This document shows, piece by piece, positions 25,401 to 60,466 of a stretch of 64,000 bases of DNA (within the stretch, counting starts at the first letter, position 1; every line of letters begins with the position of its first letter). The translations under genes were made by a program, and so were the position numbers. The stretch covers positions 7,122,048 to 7,186,047 of the forward strand of contig CM019219.1 in the NCBI GenBank assembly GCA_009741485.1. The letters are read 5' to 3'. The notes below the pieces were generated by a model. It was not told the DNA's origin. It worked only from the letters and a program-made list of their open reading frames with translations, and did not search any database. Source of the DNA: Malurus cyaneus samueli (taxonomy: Eukaryota; Chordata; Aves; Passeriformes; Maluridae).

Positions 25401-28400
25401 AAGTATGCCTAGTCCTAGAAATGGGGAGTGTTTTCCTAGTCATTTGTTTTTCCTTCACCTGCCTGTCTGCTTCTTGAAAAAGGCTGGGTAAACAGAAGGC
25501 AATAAAGCAAATGAAATTGCAACAAACCACAACCAAAGAAATCCTCCTGTTTTTCTTAACCTGAGAAGGTTGAAAAGCTCTGTGGTTTTGCCTTGGGGCT
25601 GGGGCTTAAGCTCAGAATTGATGGAAGGGAAGTCAAAAGGTTGAGTAGAGGCTGGCAGTGGCAGCCTGTGATCTCTCCAAGATGTGCTGCTCACACAGGG
25701 TGGCAAAGCAGCATCTCTGCCTCCTCTTTTTCTCTGAGCCCTTGAAGGGCCAGCAGTTTTCTCTGCACAGAGAATGTGCATCTCTTCATGCCTTTGAGGA
25801 CCAGAAAACCATCTTGGGGACAGCTCCTGCATGCAGGATGCTCCTCATGTCCTGACTGAGCGGTTTCCCGTGCTGGAGGCAGAGTGGTGGAGCAGCCAGG
25901 CTGCACTTAGCACTGGGTAAACAGAGTTCCTGCAAGTTACTGCTTTCATTAAAAGTTTATTAATTCATTGGTGCCAAGGCTGAACTAATTAGGCTGGTGC
26001 TCTGGGTGGAAAGCACAGTGCTGTGGTTTGGAGTGAGGGTGGTGTGGCCTGTCCCAACCACAGGCACGAGCTGCTGATCCCAAACCACTGCTCCACAAAC
26101 GATCCTTGGGTTCCAAGGATGCCATAAGCGTTGATTAGCTGAGAAAAGAGAAATGCCAGGCTGGGTAGGTTATAACCAAACTACGAGAATGCCTCCAAAG
26201 TGTGTTAAGAAGGAGATAAACGAGTCAAAAGTGCGTTTAGAAAAGTTCCAAGGAAGCTGAATTTGTTGGAAAGGCTTGAACTCATTCATCAGCAGTTTCT
26301 TGTCACAGATTTTATGCTGAAATGGTAAATGAAAATAATGATCTAACTTTTAAATCTGTGATAGGATTAGTGATACCTTTGGCATACTTATGTAAGGGAT
26401 TTCAGAGGTTTAATTGAGAGTATTGTTTCCACTCTGGATAACTGGCTCTCATTCATGTAAACAAAGTGCAAGACAGACAAAGTAAGAAAATCTTTTTTAT
26501 CCGGTAAATGGTTGTTTTGCTGGTTTGAGAACTGTCTTTCATTTCCCATGCCTCACAGTCAGGATAGAAAGGGAGAAGTTCTCCAATTCACATGGAAAAA
26601 AAAAACCCAAATGCCAGTCTTTGTCCTGGTTTTCCACTGCCTCAGCCCCCCTGGGCTCCAGCCAGGCTCTGCTGGGGAGGGTGGCACTGCTGCCATGGGG
26701 TTGTCTCATCCTGAGCCTCCTCTTTCTCCCAGGGCATCTTTGAGAGCCTGAAGTGCTACTGCTCAGAGGTGAGCTCAGCATGCAGGTGAGGCTTTCTCCT
26801 GGGACCCTCATGGTAAATCAAGGTTTATTTCTCAGCCTTGGCAGCATTTGGGGTGCTTTCCTCTACCTTTCCTCATAAGAGGTTGTCCCATGCAGTCAAG
26901 CAGCCATGGGCTTGGCCTCCTTTGGTGGCAGGTGCTGGAGCCCTGGTGGGAGGCACTCACTGAGCAGGGGTGACTCATGGCAGGAGAGGGTTTGTTATTT
27001 GACCTCTTTTTAATATTTCTATAGCTTATCTTTCTTCACTTCTTCACCTTATACTGAAGCATGGTAAATGCTGGTTTGCTTTGAATCTTGTTAGGAAGAA
27101 GTGTGAGCTTTGGTCCACAGTGATGTCTGTAGATGGGGGAATTTGGAGGGGGGGATTTTTTCTGGGGGAAGCATTGGTATTGGGGGTTTTAGCACATTTA
27201 TCTGCTGAAGATTAGAAACTAGGTTTCCAGAGAAAAAAAATCTCTGGTTTGTACATTGCTGCATCAACTCTGCTCAGTGCCTCAGCTGCACAATCCTCGC
27301 TCCTGATGTTCAGACTTCCAGATTACCTTGGGGAGGGTGGATAAGGACTGCATGCAGTGTCTGGACAAGGGATTGAGCAAAATTATTAAGAAAGAAATCT
27401 CACAGTCAATAATGGTGTTGCTGTAGGCTCTGCCAGCCTCCCTGATAACACTCAGGTTATTTAAAAAACTTGTTTTTCCCCTGCACTCGTGCAACAGCCT
27501 GGTGTGGTCATCCTGCCTTTCAGCTGTGGCACAGAGGCCCAGCCCTGGCTCTTGTGGCTCAAAAAGCCCTGGCTGCAGAGGAAATAGCAAGGAAAGACTG
27601 GGGGCTGTGTGTCTGTCTTTCTCTCTGACCCCAGAGCTCTTGCTTTTGCTTTCTCAGACATAATTGCTTTCCCCTTCTGCTGTGCTCCTATTGTTCATTG
27701 GAGAAATGATGCCATTAAATCAACAGAGAGTGGTGGGAAAATGCTTTGATATGAGGCCTTAGGAGGGCGTGTGCATGTGTGTGTGTCTGTGCTTGGCCTC
27801 TCAAAAAAAAGCAGCACAGCCCTCTGTGTATCTGGCAGCTTCCTTTCATTTGTGTCTTGCCTGCGAGACAGAAATCCATCTCAAAATGCTTTTGGCAGTA
27901 ATCCTCCTTTATTTGTGTTGAAGTGGTACAAATTGGGGGGTGTTGTTCCAGGGCTGTTGGTCACTATCGTTGTGAAAGTTCATCTCGCTAAGTGCTTGCA
28001 TTTTCTCACTGCTTTGGGAACAGGGAATCCCAGGCTGCCTTTTTCCATGGGAAAGAGGGGGTCCCGTGGCTGTGGGCTCAGCAGGCATTAGGATTATTGT
28101 GTGCCTCTATTCTGCTGCTGTTCTGTCATGTGGACAGGGGTGGAAATGTGCTTTCCTCGGGGTGCAGCCATGCACTGGTGAGCAGGGATGATGCAAAGTC
28201 TGTCACGGTGTTTTGACTACAGCCATGCTCCAGGAGCCTTGGCAAAGACCTGAGCTGAGGTCCAGGGGCCACATTGCCCTGTCCATGGACCAAAGACTGC
28301 ATTAAGGCAGAGGAGAGCGAGGCTGTGCTGAGCAGGCAGCTGTGGGATGCTTTCCTGCGCTGGGTTCCAGCAGTGGAGCCCCTGTGTTTGTGGCATTTGG

Positions 28401-29445
28401 TGGAGTTTTTTGCATGTTTCTTTTCCTTGAAAACAGCTGTTCTGTTTGAGCAGCCACCTCTCAGCAGCCCCGTTCCTGGGCACAGCTGGGCATCACGTTA
28501 GCCAGCAAACAGCAGATGTGCTGTAAGCTGCAGGTCAGATGGTCACCAAGCCCCAGTGAAGTCAGCCTCATAGAGTGATGGAGAGAAGAGCAACACCTCA
28601 CAAGGTAGAAAAAACCCAAAGCAACCAACCACCAATCTCAGCTGGAAACTTAAGAATAAAGGAGAAAAGCGTGAGAAAAGGCTGTGGGAGCAGAAGGGAA
28701 TCAGTGGTGGCAGCTTCAGAGGAAATGGTGTCACGCCATGAGGATTGTGGAATCTGTAGGATTCAGCTCTGGGGCTTGGCAGCGAACACAATTTCTGCTT
28801 TGCGCAAATTGTTGGGATTGCTTTCCTCCCCACTGGGAAAGGAGCCCACCAGGCTCTGCTCTTGGGGACATTTACCTTATAAACAGTTTCATCTTTAATG
28901 CCCTTCCCTGCCTGACTTGGTGCAACTTTTTTTAGTTGACATCTTGGTTTGGATTGATCATTACTTACCCTCTTGACTACTGCACTGATGTTTCTTTAGC
29001 TTCTTCCCTATTTTCCTAGCTGTGTTCTGCTCCACCAAGAGTCACTGAGTTACACAACGTGTATGAGACCTGATTCCCTGCACGGCGAGGATGTGGCACT
29101 GCTCAGGGGACAGTGTGATCCCCCCAGGTCACTGTACAGTTTTCCATGGTATTTTGGGATCCATTCCCATCTGCTGGGGCTGTGAGCATCACTAAGCACC
29201 TGAGCACAGACATGCAGTTTGTAGCCTGCTAAAGCTTTGTGAGTTTGATGGGCAGTCTGCTCATATGGCATATTCCAGAGGAAAGGTGCCAGCTTCTCTC
29301 GGATGCCATCCAACAAGTCTGTTTGGCAGTGGGGGATCTCCAGTGACTCACCAGCTGCTCTGTCATGGAAAGGCTGAGACCCTTTGCAAAGAAAGACATC
29401 ACTGTGTTGCCCACCAAGTGTCATGCATCCACCCTCCATCACACA

Positions 29446-29490
29446 CCAGATGATCTTCAAGGTCCCTTCCATCCCAAACATTTCTATAAT
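29446..29490 (+). mobile_element. CR1 LINE 3' terminal remnant
   Basis: The sequence cagatgatcttcaaggtccc, followed by ttccatcccaaacatttct, matches the sense 3' tail of CR1. Only about 45 bases are clear; sequence upstream no longer resembles CR1. Confidence 0.8.
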
Positions 29491-31502
29491 AGAGCAATAT
29501 GCCACTAAAATACAAGAGTAAGACCTCATGATGTGGTTATTTTCATGCTTTGCTTCTCTCCCTTTTTTTTATTTATTTCCTAATTTTTCTTGGATGCTGT
29601 TTCCCACCTTCCAGCGGAGGGAAGAGGAGTCTGTTGTTTGCTCAGCCAACTGAAAAAAGCTTTGTGTGCATTTTCTGCTGCCGTTTTGCGAAAGTTCAGA
29701 GTTCCTGGGCTGGAACTGCCACTTCTCAATACGAGTGTTGTTCGAACTTCCAGAGCAGCCCACGCAGAGCTGCTTGGGTTCATCTGCGCAGTTCACAGCC
29801 CACAGCCAGCCAAACACATTGTTTGCCCCTGGCCTTCCATGAATCGTGCTTTGCAACAAAGGCCAGCCTAGTGCTCCCAATGTGAGTGTGAATCCAAGTG
29901 GTGCTGGGTTTTAGGTGCATCAATAGAAACACTCTGGGTGGGTTTTTTTTTCCTTTATTTCTTCCCTTGTAAGCACTCATTGTGTCCAAAAATCAGACAG
30001 CTTTGTGACAGTGGTCATAACCGTCTGACACATGTTTGGCTTATTAGGGAAACCCTGATAGGAATGCTCCAGTTTTATAGTTTTCTAATTTTGAGGGATT
30101 TTAGCTTGTCTCGGGATTGTGAATTTCGCCTTTTGTTTTGTTTAATCTAGCAGTGATTCTCCAGTGAGAAAGTTCATTGTTTACCAAAAGCTTAGAGAAG
30201 GTTTTTGTGGGTTTTCCTTTGATAAACATAGCCCTTCTCATTTTGCTGTGGGAAGATTTCTTTTTTTTACAAATATTTATATATGCATAATTATTTTTCT
30301 GTGGGTAAAAAAATAAAAGAAAAAAGGAGGAGTTTCAACTGGACAACAGTGGGCTGGGCTTTTAGTTCTCTTCCCATGAAAAGCCAGAGGATGAAAGGCT
30401 GACCTGTCATTACAGACACAAGTGTGGGATATAAAGCATTGTTTCTGATGGTCAAAACCAAAGTGGTGAATTTCAGCCTGCACTCACCTGGGTGAGAGCT
30501 GGTGGGGTTTCAGTGTGATGGGGCTGCTTTTCACAGGAGCAGCTTTCTAGGATTCAGCAGAGATGTTGCTGTTCCTCGGCGTGTTTGGATGAACCATTTA
30601 CCAGCTGTCCTTCCTGCTTTGCTTTCCAGGGCAGGGGAGCTGCACCCACCGCAGAGGGGCCAAAGAATTGGGGTTCCCTTTTCTTCCCTGCTCCTCAGCA
30701 GACCCTGCAGCTGGCAGGGTGAGGAGTGTGGTTTGTCTGAGGAAGGCTCTGCTTTGCTGTTCTGGAAGGTGGCCCGCTGTGGGGTCATCCAGCTGTTAGA
30801 GCTGTCACCATCCACACATCTGCCTTTGCTCACAGCTGGCCAGAGCAGCCTTCTCTCTCTGTAACCGTGGGTGACTTTTCCCTCTGACAGCCCAACTGTT
30901 ACTGTAAGAGCCCGAGCTGGCCAAGGAGCCTGGGCTGATCCTCCTGCTCTTGTGACAGCCCTTGCTTTTGAGCAGCCTGAATGCTGCCTCTGTGCCCGCC
31001 TGTCCCCTCTGCTCCTCAGCTGCCCTATTCATCCTGCTTGGCAGAGGAAAGAAAGAAAGCAGGGCTAGAAAGGAACTGCTTTCTGCCAAAGCAGCCCCTG
31101 GGGAATCCCAGAGCTGCCAGCCAGGGCTGGCCAGCGGGAAATGGGAGCTGAAAAGCTGCCATGGGATGTAGTGCATGGGGAGGCATGAGCAGGTGCCTCC
31201 AGATACCCCTCAGGACTCTCTCTGCTCCTCTGGACTGGCTCCTTTGTGAATTGCAGCGCTATTATCAGTTCTGCCATCTCTGGAGTTTCCAAGATTTTTG
31301 AAGCAAGGAGCTTGGCATGCCACAGGCTCCAGGTATTTACAGGGTACCTGAATGAGTTGTTTGTCAGCAGCTTAGCCTGGCTCCCTCTAGGAAGGAAGGG
31401 TGAAGCCAAAAGTACCAAGCCCGGACTCTGCTTTGGGCAGGAGGGTGGAATATCTCCCAGCACTTTGGGATCCATGCATGGGGGGCTGGAAACACAATCT
31501 GC

Positions 31503-31635
31503 AGGCTGGGACACAGGAAAGCTAGTTTATATCCCTGATCTGTTGAAGAATATGCCCCTATTCTTGGACAAATCACTTAATCTCCCAATGCCTTAGTTTC
31601 CTGTTAGCAAATGATACTCCTTATCTTTCACCTCT
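31503..31635 (+). repeat. MIR-like ancient SINE
   Basis: The stretch ttcttggacaaatcacttaa, then tctcccaatgccttagtttc, followed by an AT-rich tail, matches the MIR landmark (cttgggcaagtcacttaacc, then ctc...gcctcagtttcc). The preceding 60 bases also follow the MIR body loosely. Old and diverged. Confidence 0.65.
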
Positions 31636-32654
31636 CATCTCAGCAGAGGAAAGAGTTTGTCTTTTGGTATATATCTCGTTACAGTTCTTTGTCCAGTGGC
31701 TGGGGCCCCTCCACCTTGATTAAATAAGTAATTGAATTTAGATTAAATGGTCTAATGCAGCCCTGCCTGGTGGTTGCTGAAACACTTGAATGAGAGTTCA
31801 TTCAGAGCCTGTCTTTCCATTTCCTCATAAGGCCAAGACATGAAGTAATTAGATGTGGACGTAGGTTGTTATTGTAGCACGATGACAGAGATCAGTGGTT
31901 ATTGGTAGGAATGGCTTTCATAATCTAGTTTAGTGGTCATTTACCTTTCAGTGACCTTGGTGTCAGGCAAAATTGGCAGCTCTTTTGCAAGGAATGCGCT
32001 TCCTCAATGAGGGCTTTGCAAGCTGTCTCATTTTTGGCTCTAGCTTCACATGAACTAGGATAGACAGTGCTGCAATGCAAGACACTTTCAGTCTGCAAAG
32101 AAAGGCACAGGCTCCTGCCAAAAGAAGCCCTTTTCAGTGCTGTTCTGCTGCCACTGAATTGCCAGTGGAACAGATCAGCTGTGTCTAAAGCATCTCTCTG
32201 CTTATTGCTGCAGCCCAAGTTGCAGCCTTCAAACTGAGAGAGCCTGTGGTGGACAGAGGCAGCCCAGGGATTTCTATAAAAAGGGTTGCATTGTCTTGGA
32301 GTAAAAGAAGGGAGAGCGTATCTCATCATCCAGTTAAGTGCATGCAAGAAGAAGGAGCTGGTCATTCTGATTGTAGCCTCCACCCTTAAAGTCCTAATTA
32401 CATCAGTAAAAAATGTGATTTTGATAAACACTTTAAAGTATCAAACTGTCAGTGATGATTATCCACTCATTGCAGATGCAAATCAGTGAAGTTTCCCATT
32501 GACTGTAATGCTCCTACACCAGTTTCTATCATGTGTTGTGAAATCCTTTAGGGTTTTATCTTGTTACTGATGCCTGTTGCCATGGAGAAGAACATGCCAT
32601 GAGATGTGCTGTGACTTCTCATGGCATCCCACATCTGTGGCCATGCCTTGTGGG

Positions 32655-32760
32655 GAACTGGAGTAGTTCATATCCCGGTGCTTGAGAGTGCCAGATTCAG
32701 TGCAGGTGTTCACAGTGACCTTGGCCAAGCCTCTTAATTTTTCTGATAACCTCAGAGGTA
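32655..32760 (+). repeat. possible MIR-like remnant
   Basis: The short run gtgaccttggccaagcctct, then taatttttctgataacctca, resembles the conserved MIR segment. The rest is too diverged to align by eye. Confidence 0.4.
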
Positions 32761-33275
32761 ATCCCCTGCTTTCTGTGAAGGAGGCTGGATTTTTGTAAGA
32801 TCTATGAAGTTCTTTATTTGAGGTGGGGCGGGGCCAGAAGTATTAGTTGAGTCACAAAGAAGTGCTATGAGAGTTGAGAAAAGTGATGGAGCAATGGAAA
32901 TAGGTATCAAAAAGCATCTGAGAATTTCTCTGCCTTGGGAACTTGGCCTTCTGTCTGCTTCTGATCTCTCCTCCTGCTGCTCAGCCATATGATTTTGCAA
33001 ATACATTCCTTGCATCTGCAACTACTGCCCTGCAGAGCAAGCCTAGCTACAGGAATCATCTCTTTATGTGCTCTCATTTCTAAACTGCTAAGATAAGGAG
33101 AGCAAATCAGTGCAGCTTGGAGGGAGAACCGTTTATCTCACGCTGCTTTGGATAACCACCAACCTGGTTTTACCACGAATGTGCTCCATACATCACCACC
33201 ACAGCATGACAGGTCCTTAGCTGAGATCAAGCAGTGGCTTCCAGCACTCAGAATTCTCAGATGGTTTAATGTACA

Positions 33276-33358
33276 AGGGCTCTCAACTGTTTTTAGTCCT
33301 ATGGACCTGCTGAGACCTGCTGTGATAGTGGCTTGCACAGAGGATCCTACAGACCCTC
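33276..33358 (+). mobile_element. possible hAT-type DNA transposon remnant
   Basis: aagggctctcaactgttttt, then agtcctatggacc and, later, ggatcctacagaccc, resemble the ends of old hAT (Charlie-like) elements. Only short matches; low certainty. Confidence 0.3.
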
Positions 33359-33587
33359 CTCATGTGAATCTGTTTCAGTTCTCACATTCATCAGTCTCTG
33401 ATAAGTATTAGCTTGTTCTCCCTCTGATAGGAGAGAATAAATGGTCAATGGAGTTTATTTTTGCAGGTATCAGGTTTGGATTGGGAATGTCCAGCTGAGA
33501 TCAGAGACAGTTTTATAGGAGCAGATGGTTTATATACTGCTTCTTGCAGAAGAAGAGCAAAATTAATCTCTCTTGAGTCCCCAGAGT

Positions 33588-33646
33588 CTGAATCCATTGA
33601 AGTCTGACAGAGTCTTTCCACTGACCTCCATGGCCCCAGGATCACA
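33588..33646. repeat. ancient amniote interspersed repeat (palindromic type)
   Basis: gaatccattgaagtctgaca, then gagtctttccactgacctcc, then atggccccaggatca. It has two inverted copies of the ttgaagtca-type core around gagtctttcc, plus the ggatca end seen in related copies. Confidence 0.5.
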
Positions 33647-35484
33647 TCCTAAATGAGCTGCTTTGAGTCACTGGGAGCCTGAGTTCAGCTTTGGTGGGCT
33701 GGAAAATGTAACCTACTGTACGGGCTGTGCTATTCATGAGCGCTCAGCCCTGTGTGTGTGCTAGCTGTGGATGCCTGGGAGAAGAATAAAGTCATTTTCT
33801 GCAGTCTGGGGTGGAGGAGGGAATGGGAATTATATCCCCTTCCCTCAAACCCACTGCTGACAGCTCTTGGGAGCTGACCCGCTTCTGGAGCTTCAGATGA
33901 AGGTTGGGTGTTCTTGGTACTGTTTCTTCTGATATCACCCCTAATATCACCCCATAAATGTCCTGTCCAGCTGGCCTGACCAGTGAGAACTGACCTCAAT
34001 TTGAATTTTCTGGAGTGGGCCACTGAAACAGTTGAGTATAGCGAGGCTGTGATTTACCCTAGTGAGGTTTCCTTAAGCTTGGAACAAACAGGGTCCCTGG
34101 AGCTTCAGAGAAACCTGTTGTGAGTAGGTTTGACACCATTCATTGCTTATTGGCATCCAGTATCATTATCAGCAAATGCTACCTATTTCCTCACAGCTGA
34201 TGGAAGAAAAAATGCTGTTTGTTGAAGTGATTCCTTTTTTTTCTCTGGGCAAAACAGCAGCTAGCAAACACATTTGAGTTATCACAGCATGATGCAGGTG
34301 TTTTCCATTCCCTACTGATCCTAAATCAGACCTGAAGAGAACTAATTCGGTGTAGAGGGTATAGAATGCAGTGTGAATAACTCAAGTTGGTTGGTTCCTC
34401 TGGAGCTGTTAGTGATTGATCTGGAGTCATTAGACTGTTTTACAATCAATCTGGTAAAGATTAATTCAGCGTGAGAACAGTAACAAGTTTTTTTTCAATT
34501 AATGGCTAACAACATAAACCTTTAGAGTGTAATTTATTTATCAATCTTCCAACATGTATTTACCCCAGAAAGGTTGTCTGGTGGGTACAGATAGGTGAAT
34601 AAGAAGGTGATGGCTTTTCCTGCCCTTAAACAAATGTTCTTTGTGACCTTAAACGTGGTAGCTCTTTAACAAGAAATGCTCAGATGCTTTGTGAAACCAA
34701 ATATTAACATTAGGAAACCAAAATATTAACACTTTTCAAGTTCATGGGTGTGCACTGCGACTCACAGGGGTTTTCTGTGATCAGCCAGCGTGGAAGTGCT
34801 GTAGGTAAAAGGGAAAGGAGCATTTCCACACTAATGTTATCCCTGAGTTCCCTGGTGGAGTGCTGAGGAGTGGTGGTGGCAAACCCAAGGTTCACTGCCC
34901 ATCCCCTGCAGATCCTCAGCGATGGAGAGGGGTGGTAGGGGAGCTCCAAAGGGGAGGAACAGTCCCGGCTGGCTCTGTTCCCACACACTGCTATTCCTGC
35001 CTGGCACTTCCTCTCCCTCTGCATAATCCTCTGCTATTTCCTCCTCCCGCCCCTGCTGCTAATTAGCCCACGATAAACTTTGGTGTGAACAAAAGCAATT
35101 AAGCGTCTGTTGCTTCAGCGTGAGCCGTGTCAGAGCAGTGATTTGTTGGAGGCAGGGCAGTGCAGCACCTCCTCGGCAGGAAAACAAACCCATTAGCCGG
35201 GCTGAGGCGCTGGTGCTGGGGAGTGGTGGGTCCGAGCTGCTTTTCTGGGTGTGCAGGGGTGTCTTGGGCACAGCAGGGCTGCCTGAGGCTCTCAGAGATG
35301 CTGCTGAGCCTTGTGGCTTCAGTTTCACATGATCTCTGTAGTCACTGCCCGAGCAAGGTGGCCTGAGAAGTTACTGAATTGTGATTTATGTACAGAAGAG
35401 GTTGGGGATTTTTTTATTCTTTCTGGAATACATTGATAAACATTTTTCAAATTAATACAGACAGAGAAATAATGGTATAATAAA

Positions 35485-35583
35485 TCATAGAGTGGTTTGT
35501 GCTGGAAGGGACCTTGAAGATCATCTAATTCCAACTTTCTTTCCATGGCCAAGGACACCTCCCACTAGACAAGGATCCCATCC
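35485..35583 (-). mobile_element. CR1 LINE 3' end, 5'-truncated copy
   Basis: Starting at tcatagagtggtttg and continuing through ctggaagggaccttgaagat and acacctcccactagac, this is the reverse complement of the avian CR1 3' terminus. About 100 bases remain. It lies 440 bases upstream of exon 2. Confidence 0.92.
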
Positions 35584-36023
35584 CTCCCAAATAAAGGGGA
35601 GGCTTAGAAAGAGGAAGCAAAAAGCAGGACCTTTGGTAGATCCCGAGCCAAATGAGGTTTGAATTATGTTTGCCAGGTGCATGTATCAAGACCTTGCAAG
35701 CTGCTGTCATGTAATCTCAGCCCTAATGCTCAAAAACTCTCCAGGTTTTCTTTGTTTGAGCAAGAAGTCCTAATGGAAGGAGAAAGGTATTTGCATGGGA
35801 TTTTACTGCTGTGTGAACGGACTAAGGGAATTTGGAGACTTTTTTAGTTTGGGACCCATTTTCTTTCCAAAACTAGAGGCAGGGTTCAAGCTGGAAAATT
35901 AAACATGAACTATTGCTGGGCAAAGAAAAGCTAAGGATCTTGGAAAGCATGGAATTAACGTATGTCCTCTTTTGACACACCACCCAGCTGCTTTGCTAAC
36001 AGTTGTCTCTGTTTCTGTTGTAG

Positions 36024-58633
<22,610 letters not shown>

Positions 58634-58920
58634 AAGCACATTGTTCAAAGATGGACTAATGACTCGAACTGCCCATGCATGGCCCAGGGGATTCAACCAT
58701 CTGTCGGTGGAGGGTGGGTGTTCAACACCACCACACACCAAGTGCCTCCTCCACGTCGAGCCGACGGCCCAGACAGCACTGGAGTCAACGGCTGCTGACA
58801 CGAGTTATCCCAAATGTTCTTTCCAGACAAATCCCAATCACGTAGCTAAAACAGTAACAACAAGTGGCAATCCTTCCATCCAAGTCCTAACCCAGCTGAT
58901 GTAAACTGTAAGAATGTTAC

Positions 58921-58928
58921 TGTACATA
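58921..58928 (+). promoter_or_regulatory. Pumilio response element motif in 3' UTR
   Basis: TGTACATA matches the PUF-protein consensus UGUANAUA. It lies 288 bases after the stop codon on the sense strand of the 3' UTR. A single eight-base match can be chance, and conservation is unknown. Confidence 0.4.
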
Positions 58929-59410
58929 GGAGTGTTTTTGTGTATTTCTACTCTGAAGGTTTATCAATGAGTTATTAAGGTTTCTATATTAGTGACTGTA
59001 GTGGATTCAGAAGGGGGCTCTGCTATTCCTCAGCCTGGAGCATTTCAAACAGGCCTGATGATAAATTGGAGTCAACTAAAGTCTCACTTGTCTTGCTGCC
59101 CGTCATCACTCAACTGCATTTCATCCAGCCTTCAGTCAAGGGCTATCCCCACGTGTGTGCAAACTTCAAACATGAATGAGAAGCATACAACAGCCTGTCC
59201 AAGGCATTTTTAATCAGTGTCTGCCTGATGCACTCCAGCATTTCCTACCAGCTGCAGATTTACTAGAATCTTGAGCTGCTCACCTTCCCATGCTGTAAGC
59301 TGCGTTACAGACTGGCAGCAGCAAGAGCTCTGGCCAAGGAAGATCTGCCAAGCAGATTCAGTTATTTGCCTGAAGATCTTGGTCTATTTTCACCTGAGGA
59401 GTTTGTTCTG

Positions 59411-59436
59411 AAAAAAAAAAAAAAATTAAAAAAAAA
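59411..59436. repeat. A-rich tract in 3' UTR
   Basis: Fifteen A, then TT, then ten A and G. It contains an ATTAAA string at 59425, but this is probably low complexity and not a working poly(A) signal. It is a likely internal-priming site for oligo-dT cDNA. Confidence 0.7.
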
Positions 59437-60460
59437 GTCACATTTGAGGGCTTGATCAGCTGTTTTATGGGAAAGCTGGATCCTTTAGGGCTTGCCCTTT
59501 CCCAAGTGAGCAGAGGTAAAGCTGTCTCCATGCTCCTGCCCCAATTGTGATGGTGACTGTTGCTCACAGAGCTGCAGCTGTTGAATGTGCTGAAGATATC
59601 CCTGTGCCCTGTGTCCCTCCACGCTGGAGGGCTGAGCAGCCTGCCCTGCAGTGAGGCTGCATGGCCAAGGCTCTGCTGAGCTGCTGACCATCTTGGTGCT
59701 GTCACCCTTATTTCCCAGGCGTTAAACTTAATCCTGCCTTTGGGCCCTGGCAGTTCGGCCCACAAAGCCCTCTGCTCTCTGCCCTAGCCAAGCTTTCTAA
59801 TGAAAGATTTGGGACAGCTGGAGCTGTTAAACTTAGAGACATTGAAATTAAAAGGGTGGTAGGGGGTTGGCAGAAATCTATGCATCCTTCTCCTCCCTGT
59901 AACCTGCTGACATTTCTGATGGCCTGGAGTCACCTCTTCCTGTCTCCTCTGCTGGCCCTTCAGTGTCAGAGCCCAGACTCAGGAACTGGGTTGCCTGGAT
60001 GGGGCTGGAACTGTTTTCCAACCCCACAAAGTTGAAGTAGCACCAGCAGTTCCCTGCATGGGTTGGCCCTGGGGTCCTGTGGCTACACCAGAGCCTGGGT
60101 AAAGGCAGACAGGAAAAACGTATTTTCCTCACCCTTGAAAATCTTTGACAGGCCTGGAATTACCTATAAAGAGCCATTCTTTCTTCACACTAAGGCCAAA
60201 CAGAGCTGGTAGTGTCACTGGGGTGAGAATGTGCTGACAAGGGGTCCTGGGCTTGCTTGTCCTCACCACAGAGCCAGGGTGCAACAAAACACTTGGTCAG
60301 GGTATCCTGAAAGCAAGAAAGCTGACCTTGTTCCCATTTTTTTTTTACTCTGAAGTCTCCACTGTGGTGCAGATGGGGGAATTGCTAATCCCAGGCCTTG
60401 GGAGCCGCAGCTGTCAGGTTGTCATGACATAAGGTTTTGCACATAGGAAAAATTCATGCA

Positions 60461-60466
60461 AATAAA
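60461..60466 (+). terminator. AFAP1L2: candidate proximal poly(A) signal AATAAA
   Basis: A canonical hexamer in caaataaacc, with a mixed T/G/C stretch downstream (actcttctggttc). The context is weaker than at 60911, so it is listed as an alternative 3' end. Confidence 0.35.

Larger units (their letters stand above)
1..36023 (+). other. AFAP1L2 intron 1 (3' part), non-coding
   Basis: No exon with homology to a known protein was found on either strand. The first exon found begins in phase 1 at 36024, so this DNA is read as intron 1, or intron 1 plus 5' flank if exon 1 was missed. I looked for a short exon encoding the human-like MERYK start with a phase-1 donor and saw none. The stretch holds repeats and candidate regulatory elements listed separately. 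The parts between them (for example 1-8.9 kb, 16.2-22.3 kb, 22.5-29.4 kb) look like unremarkable unique DNA. Confidence 0.75.
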
